Part shown: positions 57,146 to 64,000 of the stretch, piece by piece
Numbering within the stretch: the stretch's first letter is position 1
Layout: the number at the start of each line of letters is the position of its first letter
NCBI RefSeq assembly: GCF_039555335.1
Contig: NW_027305503.1
Span: 167,501-231,500, forward strand
Direction: 5' to 3'
DNA from: Amphiura filiformis
Lineage: Eukaryota; Echinodermata; Ophiuroidea; Amphilepidida; Amphiuridae
Length of the DNA: 64,000 nt
Translations under genes and position numbers: made by a program
Notes under the pieces: model-generated
The model's input: only the letters and a program-made list of their open reading frames with translations
The model's database searches: none
What the model was told of the DNA's origin: nothing

Positions 57146-57599
57146 AAACTTTGGGGTGGTACTCAACACATTTTAAATATGACTTTCAATGCAAGGCTCA
57201 TTGTTGCCACAAGATATGAATTTATCTCAAAATGTCCAAATTTCAAGTTAGATCGTTTTACCAAATCAGGGCCGAGCGTTCCACATGGACTCCGAAACCA
57301 GGTCAAAACCAATTCCTTGATAAAACCATTGACAATATCATTTATCTTATACGGTACTCATATACCATATTACAATCATTTGTTCTTACCCTCTATGTCA
57401 TAAATAAAACTTATTTCATAGTATTCGCATAATATCAAAGCGAGCGTATTTTAACCATAATTGGAAACGTTAAAATGGCTATATCTAGGTAAAATTGTAT
57501 TTTTATCGATTGTGTGTAATTCAAGTTATGTGACGTTTTAATTAATACCTGTCAGTTTTATGGTGTGCACTCTGTACTGTGTAGCATTCACTTTAGTAT
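57146..57599. other. No gene seen
   Basis: AT-rich spacer with AATAAAACTT-type A/T runs. Two overlapping plus frames have no family motif. Confidence 0.4.
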
Positions 57600-57735
57600 T
57601 AGAATCAATTATTTTGGTGATCACTGAAGCGAGAGGTACCATAGAAACTAATGTATGTTGATGTCACCATGGATACCTTGGCTCAACGGTGGCTTAATTA
57701 GACGCCATATTGACGTATTTATTTTTGAAACAGGG
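57600..57735. repeat. Dispersed repeat family E (copy 3)
   Basis: TTAGAATCAATTATTTTGG, TGATCACTGAAGCGAGAGG, GTTGATGTCACCATGGATAC, TCAACGGTGGCTTAATTAGA and GCCATATTGACGTATTTA align with copies 1, 2 and 4. Confidence 0.65.
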
Positions 57736-57884
57736 GTATTCAAGCTGGCGTTTCATTCATACATGTACACTGTTGAGATAGGCATGCGCGGAGTTGTCGC
57801 ACGTGTATTGTTACTTGAAATAATGTTATATTTTTGTGATCAAGCCACAAGAAGAATCCGACAGCACTGCAAGTAGTACGCTAA

Positions 57885-58130
57885 GGGACCGTTCACAAAC
57901 ACTTGTTAGGGGGCCTGATACAAAAAAAAGGGGGGCTGAAAAAATGACCACAAATTTTCCTGGGAAAATTGAGTTTATATGATTTTCTATAAAGGTGACC
58001 CATGATAATTTTCATGTCAAAAAGGGGGCCCTGACATTTTTGAGATCTTTAAAGGGTGGGGGGCGAAATATTTTCACGATAAACTTTTTTTGCATCACGC
58101 CCTCACTAACAAGTGTTTGTGAACGGTCCC
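57885..58130. mobile_element. PIF/Harbinger-type MITE, TAA target (246 bp)
   Basis: GGGACCGTTCACAAACACTT at the left and AAGTGTTTGTGAACGGTCCC at the right are perfect inverted repeats extending to GTTAG/CTAAC. TAA flanks both sides (57882-57884, 58131-58133). The G-rich/C-poor interior (GGGGGCC, GGGTGGGGGG) is non-coding. Confidence 0.88.
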
Positions 58131-58149
58131 TAAGTGCGTGCAAATGCAA

Positions 58150-59285
58150 TTATTAACTAGACTAAGCTGTGGTCTAACCCACGAACACAGCCGTGTTGTT
58201 ACCCCTAATGACCTTTGACCCCAAAATATATGAAAACGGCCATAGACATTGGCTAATGTCAATGCATGGGTGCATGTGGCACCACTTTGCTATGTTACTT
58301 GTGGCAGAAGGGGCATTTTGAAGGTTTTTCGTCTCAGACCGGAAGTGACCCCTTAATGACATTTGACCCTAAATAAAAAAATACCACATATGAATTGGGT
58401 ACCCACAATTCATGTGTGAACATACTCGTTACTGTCCAATGTTTTCTTAGCAAATAAAAAAATTGACGGTTTTTCGTTTTATACCGGAAGTGACCCCTTA
58501 ATGACATTTGACCCCAAATAAAAAAATACCACATATGAATTGGGTACCCACAATTCATGTGTGAACATACCGTTACTGTCCTATGTTTTTCTTAGCAAAT
58601 AAAAAAATTTGAAGGTTTTTCGTTTTATACCGGAAGTGACCCTTAATGACCTTTGATCCCAAATCTGTGAGGACCCCATAGACACTGGGTAATAACAATG
58701 CATGTGTGCAAGTGGTGTCACTGTCCTACGTAATTTGTGGGAGAAGAAGCATTTTAAACGTATTTCGTATTATACCGGAAGTGGCCCCTTAATGACCTTT
58801 GACCCTAAATATAAAAATACCACATATACACAGGATAACTACAATTTATGTGTGAACATACCGTTACTGTCCTATGTTTGTCTTAGCAAATAAAAAAATT
58901 TGAAAGTTTTTCGTTTTATACCGGAAGTGACCCCTTAATGACCTTTGACCCAAAATCTGTGAGGACCCTATAGACACTGGATAATAACAATGCATGTGTG
59001 CAAGTGGTGTCACTGTCCTACGTAATCTGTGAGAGAAGAAGCATTTTTAGTTGAAATCACGTTTTTGACCCCTATGACCTCTGCGTGACCTTTGACCCCA
59101 CGAGTTTCATATGACATGTAGGGGCATGGTCAATGATGGTTGTGACCAAGTAAGGTCAAAATCGGTGTAAGCATGTAAGTGCTAGAGCAAATGAAGTGGT
59201 CGGCAGAAAGAAGAAAGAAAGAAGAAAGAAGAAAGAACCTGTAAGAAAAAAAGACACAGCCGTGACTAACGTCACGGCTGTGTAA
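58150..59285 (+). repeat. Dispersed repeat family B (array copy) with DR1-type motifs
   Basis: It opens TAGACTAAGCTGTGGTCTAA with CACAGCCGTGTTG. About six units of 145-150 bp follow, built from TTATACCGGAAGTGACCCCT, TAATGACCTTTGACC, ACACTGGGTAATAACAATG and CACTGTCCTACGTAA. It ends in (GAAA)n-like sequence and a hairpin ACACAGCCGTGA/TCACGGCTGTGT (59250-59282). Shares blocks with 31219-32090. Non-coding; class unknown. Confidence 0.85.
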
Positions 59286-59369
59286 TTCATGGTTCTTGCT
59301 CTCTAAGAGTGTATGAAGGTATAATAATGAGATATTTATAACTTATTATTCAATTATTTACTAATTAAT

Positions 59370-59375
59370 TAATAT

Positions 59376-59418
<43 letters not shown>

Positions 59419-59419
59419 C

Positions 59420-59466
<47 letters not shown>

Positions 59467-59468
59467 CT
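59370..59468. repeat. Microsatellite (ATTT)n
   Basis: About 95 bp of TTTA/ATTT units with two ACTT interruptions. Confidence 0.95.
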
Positions 59469-59894
59469 ATTACACATCACTTATTCTTTTTTGGGTGAGA
59501 CACGGACTTTTTGTTGAAAATAAAGAGACATACTTATTTGGCATTTTTACCATCACCATTATTTCCTGTTTTCAATATTTTATGATTTAGGACATATTTA
59601 TTCATAGCCAAACTATGGATTTTAAAAACCCAAGCATTGTACAACATCTATTTACTTATTCTCGAGCCTCATTTAAATGCATGATCATAACAAAGGCGCT
59701 GCTCGCTAGCGTTCTGAGTGTATGTAGGTTTGGAGTTAAATGTGAGTCATCATTTTAATATGTTTTTAAGTCATGGAATAAGGGGAATGTGTAACAAATG
59801 TTGGGTAAGCAAATGGACCAACAACTTTAATTCAAGGGGACATTGTGGCACATAATCGTGGAGGCACCATTTAATATTCAATTATTTGTGTCTA

Positions 59895-60030
59895 TTAACG
59901 GGAATCACAGAAGTGAAACCTATAACCATAGCAACTTATATCTAAGCGTTACCATGAGTATATCAACGGTGGATTAATTAGAGAGACCCTTGACGTGCTT
60001 ACATTAACGTATTTTGTATTCGTTTAGAAT
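59895..60030. repeat. Dispersed repeat family E (copy 4)
   Basis: GGGAATCACAGAAGTGAAAC, CTATAACCATAGCAACTTA, TATCAACGGTGGATTAATTA and TTAACGTATTTTGTATTC, in the family order. Confidence 0.65.
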
Positions 60031-60344
60031 TTCAAAAGGATTTGATGCGCCACGAAGAAATATTTTTAGTACAGCAATTTTGGTAGAAATAATTTAGGTA
60101 AGTACTTTGTTTATATGATTGTAACATTGTGAATACTTGTGAATGTGAACTCAGTGATCACTAACCGTGTTTGTGGCATAAAAAAAAATGAGGTATAGCA
60201 TGCAAACAATGGCGGCACTCATACCCTTATTTATTATACACGTAAAAATTTAAGATTATATAGATTAGGCTATATACATTATCAAACTTACGAGGTATAG
60301 TACATTTGGCTAATAAAATAAGATCTCACACCATTTTCTACTCT

Positions 60345-60545
60345 AATTTAACCTTATCACTACGAAGGGTTTTTTATGGCATAAAAAAAGCGTTTGTCTT
60401 TTCACCCAAACGGCTTGCATGTAAGCTAATCGTCCGCCCTTTGCGCTCATATCAGTGATCAACCCAGTACCTTAAGGCGTGGGGTATGGGTGAACATGAA
60501 GTACAGGTATCTGGAGAGGGGAAGTAACGAGTTACCCCAAATTAC
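60345..60545 (+). repeat. Dispersed repeat family A (diverged copy 3)
   Basis: TAACCTTATCACTACGAAGG, TTTTTTATGGCATAAAAAAA, TTCACCCAAACGGCTTGCAT, TAAGCTAATCGTCCGCCCTT and CAGTACCTTAAGGCGTGGGG follow the 51131 copy (CGCCCAAACGACTTAAACTA, ATCGTAGATCC, CAGCACCTTACCCTGGG) with strong divergence. Confidence 0.5.
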
Positions 60546-60967
60546 AGCGGCAGGTATTCACTGGGCCGCCGAGTGCTAATATATATTTATTTTGGAAGGT
60601 TCGTGTTTGTTTTAAATTTTGGGGCGTTTTCCCAAAATTTGATATTTTTGGTGATATTTCAAAAAAGCGACATGCCAAAGACAACTCTTTGGGCACATAG
60701 TTTGTTATTGCAGTTCTTTTCCACACACCTACGTTATATATTTTATGTCTGCAATTTGGCGTTTTCAATGCGTTTTAAACGTATCATGAAATTAACGCAA
60801 ATATCTAGTCACGCTGCTTTTAGAATTTGTACCCGATCGTCAGCTTTTGCAGGCAACAGAATGCAGATTGGCTCACGATAGATGTCGTTTTCCTCTATGT
60901 GGATCTATTGATGATAAAATTACTTTGAATTCCTTGTAACAAGATGATAACTTACCTCTGTTTATAG
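60546..60967. other. Upstream flank or intron before the plus-strand exon
   Basis: The plus open frame 60573-60881 has no recognised motif. The sequence ACTTACCTCTGTTTATAG before 60968 is a good splice acceptor. I could not find the preceding exon. Confidence 0.4.
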
Positions 60968-61275
60968 GGTTCGTCGCTGTGTCTGGAAAAGCCGTAGCCT
61001 TTAGCGCCGTATCAATATTTCGAAAAAGGGTACGACTAGCGAGAATGTGTTCATATTTCCCGCATGAAAGCTTGCGTCAGCGCCTAAATTATACTATTAT
61101 GGATACGTTGGTTGCCCATTATCAAACATGTGCTGTGATTGGTGCTGCTCTTTGTATAATGCAAGAATCCATTAGCAAGCCGCCAATGACCGACCTTGTT
61201 ACAGATAAAAGACTTATTGGATTAGCAGCTGGTCAATGGATAATCCGCAGGGCACACAACAGTTTGACTATGTAG
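60968..61275 (+). CDS. Candidate 3'-terminal exon of an unrecognised gene
   Basis: After the acceptor CCTCTGTTTATAG an open frame runs 102 codons to a stop at 61273-61275: VAVSGKAVAFSAVSIFRKR, VRLARMCSYFPHESLRQRL, NYTIMDTLVAHYQTCAVIG, AALCIMQESISKPPMTDLV, TDKRLIGLAAGQWIIRRAHN, ending SLTM. Entry phase would be 1 (GG completes a codon). The composition looks protein-like (mixed charged and hydrophobic, low Asn/Ile bias, no simple repeats) and stands out from chance frames here, but I do not recognise the family. It could alternatively be a decayed element fragment. No upstream exon was found and no polyadenylation signal is clear. Confidence 0.45.
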
Positions 61276-61560
61276 TGAAATACCCACTATTAATTAGGCG
61301 CGGATATTAAATGCACATCTCCTTTGCGTGTATAGCAGAACATCATAAATAATAGAATGTTTGGAATTTAGTAACTAAAATACTAACTGCATTCTGCATT
61401 ATGTATTTATGTATTCATCATGTTCATTTACGGGTCCTATGTCTATTTATTTATTTGTTTATTCACTGACATTTGAATAACATCGTACATTAGATAATTA
61501 TCAGTATTGATTTATTCTATTCAGCAATATCAAGGACTACTATCAAACTTCTCACAGCAA
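61276..61560. other. No further gene seen
   Basis: AT-rich DNA after the stop, possibly 3' UTR of the plus-strand exon. Confidence 0.35.
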
Positions 61561-61561
61561 A

Positions 61562-61640
61562 TTGCTAGTTGGCTTAGTGGTAATGCATTGAGTTTCAGAA
61601 CCGCGAGGTCCCGGGTTCAATTCCTTGCTCTGCCTAATTT
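61562..61640 (+). mobile_element. tRNA-like SINE head
   Basis: GCTAGTTGGCTTAGTGGTAA (A-box-like) and AGGTCCCGGGTTCAATTCC (B-box) are spaced as in a tRNA, about 70 bp in all and ending GCTCTGCC. Acceptor-stem pairing is poor and an unrelated AT-rich body follows, so this is a tRNA-derived SINE or pseudo-tRNA rather than a tRNA gene. Confidence 0.65.
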
Positions 61641-61769
61641 TTTTCAAGGCTGGGAAAAATATCAATTTCTGAACTGGTAACTTATTTGGCGCGCGATCTG
61701 AGCTATTCCTTTTCTGATGGCTGTGTCCAACGCTCTGCAGGGTCTATTGTTCTATTGTTTCCGATTAGA

Positions 61770-62095
61770 AAAGATGATTGCATCGACAGCTAAAGCTTAT
61801 AGACTTCAGACCCACACAAGCACACATTTGGGATACGTGGGAACAGTGGTACCACTTTACACTTGACTGCCCGTACACATGACTGTATTGTGGTCACTTA
61901 TTGATACTCGCCTTTTGTGTAGAGCGGTAATTTGATGCCGGATCAGTGACCAATTTAATGGCGGAACCCCTTTGTTCGAAACAATGGTACCACTTTTATG
62001 AATAGTCTGTCGCAACTTCTAATCGGCATCAAACGAACGAAGCATTATATAATCTATTGCGACTCTATTTCTATTAAAAGCTCTTTGGCTGTGTC
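61770..62095 (+). repeat. Dispersed repeat family C (copy 2)
   Basis: Reverse-complement match to 45285-45620 over ~320 bp (CAGCTAAAGC, TCAGACCCACACAAGCACAC, TGGTCACTTATTGATACTCG, GAAACAATGGTACCACTTTT, CTATTAAAAGCTCTTTG). Preceded by CAGGGTCTATTGTTCTATTG, which is present inverted at 54299. Confidence 0.85.
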
Positions 62096-62214
62096 TCTTG
62101 CAGGCACACTCCCTCTGGAATCCAAACCAGGTTCCTGTTCCTGCCAATTACCCCTCCCTTTACAGGGGATGTCGCCAAAAATAATAATTAAAAAACAAAT
62201 ACTACAACTGCTAA

Positions 62215-62262
62215 CATCGATCCAGTCGGAAAGTCGTGGGTTCGATTCCCATGCCGGTACAT
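62215..62262 (+). mobile_element. tRNA 3'-half-like fragment
   Basis: CCAGTCGGAAAGTCGTGGG followed by TTCGATTCCCATGCCGG gives a T-arm-like hairpin with B-box GGTTCGATTCC. No matching 5' half. Likely a SINE or pseudo-tRNA remnant. Confidence 0.5.
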
Positions 62263-62354
62263 TCCCTTGCTTTTTTTTTCAAGTTGGGTTGTGTGCCGGT
62301 CGGGATTTGTGTTTATTTGTTGTCATGTTTAATTGTAACACTTTGGATGAAATG

Positions 62355-64000
62355 ATAGATAACAGCAAAAACAACTCCCAAATCTGTTCATAACCATGAT
62401 AACTTTGGTCAGTGGAGAGAGTCAGCGGATTTCAAGTGGGTGATTATTGAAACCACATCTTTCTCATTTACTTGTATGATACAATCACAATTACTTTGCC
62501 AACTTTGACACAAGGCCAAAATCACTTCTTACCCAAATCCACAAGAATGCACAACACAAATACACTGTTTAATTAAGCTAAGTCTTTTTAAGATATAATT
62601 GGTACATATAACAACAAGTTTTTATATATAGTTTTAATCTATCAGTACTTAACCAGAGGTCTTCTTGTTGGGGATTCTAGAGTTTTTGCAATGTTCTGGA
62701 CGGCTGATGTATATATCCTTATTCACTTGTCCTGCGAAAATCAGCGAAGTCCATTGTACACTTGCACTTATAAATATCATTGTGTATAAAATCCTCAGAC
62801 AAAAATTGTGCTGCTTACTCCAAACAATTATTGTCTCCTTGCGCTGCTTTCTCCAAACGCTTATCTCCTTGCGCTGCTTTCTCCAAACACTTATCTACTT
62901 GCGCTGCTTTCTCCAAAAATGGCGTTTCTTTCACCAATCACTCTTTCTCCTTTTTCTGCATTGCTCCACTGTATTTGACAGATGTGTTGTTTTAAAATAC
63001 CAGCTTCCAGCAAGTCGACATAATAACTTTAATCCTTCGATGAGGAAGAGCACATTCGTTTACTCATCAATCTCTGTCGTTGCTGTATTAAAATAGCTCA
63101 AGTATTGGCTATGTAAACTGGTTAAAATGTACTTCTTTTTTGAGGCACGAAGACCAACACACACATGTGGAGGTTTTACAAGGGCATTAAAACTAAACCA
63201 CTTGACGGATATTTGTTGTACTTGATGTCAGTTAAGAATAATGTATACATTACATGTCTAAAAACTGAGTAGGTGGGGCATCTGCAAATGGTCGTACATC
63301 CTTGATATGTAAATGAGAGATAACAGCAAAAACAACTCCCAAATCTGTTCATAACCATGATAACTTTGGTCAGTGGAGAGAGTCAGCGGATTTCAAGTGG
63401 GTGATTATTGAAACCACATCTTTCTCATTTACTTGTATGATACAATCACAATTACTTTGACAACTTTGACTCAAGGCCAACATCACTTCTTACCCAAATC
63501 CACAAGAATGCACAACACAAATACACTGTTATATTAAGCTAACAAAATCTAAGTCTTTTAAAGATATAATTGGTACATATAACAACAAGTTTTTATATAT
63601 AGTTTTAATCTATCAGTACTTAACCAGAGGTCTTCTTGTTGGGGATTCTAGAGTTTTTGCAATGTTCTGGACGGCTGATGTATATATCCTTATTCACTTG
63701 TCCTGCGAAAATCAGCGAAGTCCATTGTACACTTGCACTTATAAATATCATTGTGTATAAAATCCTCAGACAAAAATTGTGCTGCTTACTCCAAACAATT
63801 GTCTCCTTGCGCTGCTTTCTCCAAACGCTTATCTACTTGCGCTGCTTTCTCCAAACACTTATCTACTTGCGCTGCTTTCTCCAAAAATGGCGTTTCTTTC
63901 ACCAATCACTCTTTCTCCTTTTTCTGCATTGCTCCACTGTATTTGACAGATGTGTTGTTTTAAAATACCAGCTTCCAGCAAGTCGACATAATAACTTTAA
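62355..64000. repeat. ~965-bp tandem duplication running off the window
   Basis: Copy 1 starts near 62359 and copy 2 near 63320 (offset 961 at the left, 968 further right). Both contain CAGCAAAAACAACTCCCAAA, CAGTGGAGAGAGTCAGCGGA, TTCTTGTTGGGGATTCTAGA and TCCACTGTATTTGACAGATG. Divergence is low (a few substitutions and small indels). Each copy includes a short minisatellite, CTTGCGCTGCTTTCTCCAAA, three times (62838-62919, 63806-63884). Open frames in the two copies are parallel repeat artefacts. Confidence 0.92.

Noticed and set aside
56695-57219. 174-residue plus-strand open frame
   Set aside because: It spans the 217-bp tandem duplication and contains the same peptide twice; no family features.
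61562-62262. Functional tRNA genes
   Set aside because: B-boxes are good, but acceptor and anticodon stems do not pair and there is no termination T-run at the expected place; SINE or pseudo-tRNA fits better.
62665-63963. Cysteine-containing repeated peptides (CAAFSKRLSPCAAFSK)
   Set aside because: They come from the CTTGCGCTGCTTTCTCCAAA minisatellite inside a tandem duplication; all frames are similarly open.

Overview
This looks like the nuclear genome of a marine invertebrate deuterostome, probably an ambulacrarian (echinoderm or hemichordate). The grounds are AT-rich sequence, an intron-split NXPE-like gene, Penelope-like, CR1/L2-like, RTE-like and restriction-like-endonuclease retroelements, many TIR elements with TA, TTA, TTAA or 8-bp target duplications, and an excess of the octamer TAGGCCTA. 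Nothing suggests bacterial, plastid or mitochondrial DNA. The species assignment is inference.

The best supported host gene is on the minus strand from 30556 to 13227. I assembled it by hand from six exons with GT-AG borders and matching phases. It predicts a 611-residue type II membrane protein of the NXPE family (neurexophilin-like region plus PC-esterase/GDS region). Its 17-kb span is mostly intron filled with mobile elements: an RTE-type LINE starts within about 20 bp of the exon-3 donor, and a Tc1/mariner-type element lies 47 bp upstream of the 53-bp exon 5. A second possible coding exon, of unknown family, lies on the plus strand at 60968-61275.

Layout: 1-10 kb holds a LINE tail, a broken Penelope-like element, nested Tc1/mariner-type elements and a 3.3-kb CR1/L2-like LINE. 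10-12.4 kb holds a repeat and a long-TIR element. 13.2-30.6 kb is the NXPE-like gene with its intronic elements. 31-43 kb holds DR1-like repeats, a 276-bp tandem duplication, MITEs, a dead Tc1 transposase, two LINE fragments and a GGAGA microsatellite. 44-49.6 kb holds a restriction-like-endonuclease retroelement end and several TIR elements. 49.9-54.0 kb is a 4.2-kb foldback element with long arms built of ~160-bp units. 54-64 kb holds tRNA-derived SINEs, further repeats and MITEs, the plus-strand exon and a ~965-bp tandem duplication running off the end.

Apart from the NXPE-like gene and the plus-strand exon, almost every reading frame is a decayed mobile element or chance. I found no clear new biological system. 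The most notable structures are the foldback element, repeated perfect DR1-type motifs (TGACCTTTGACC) near 58-59 kb, and the close packing of mobile elements around the NXPE exons.
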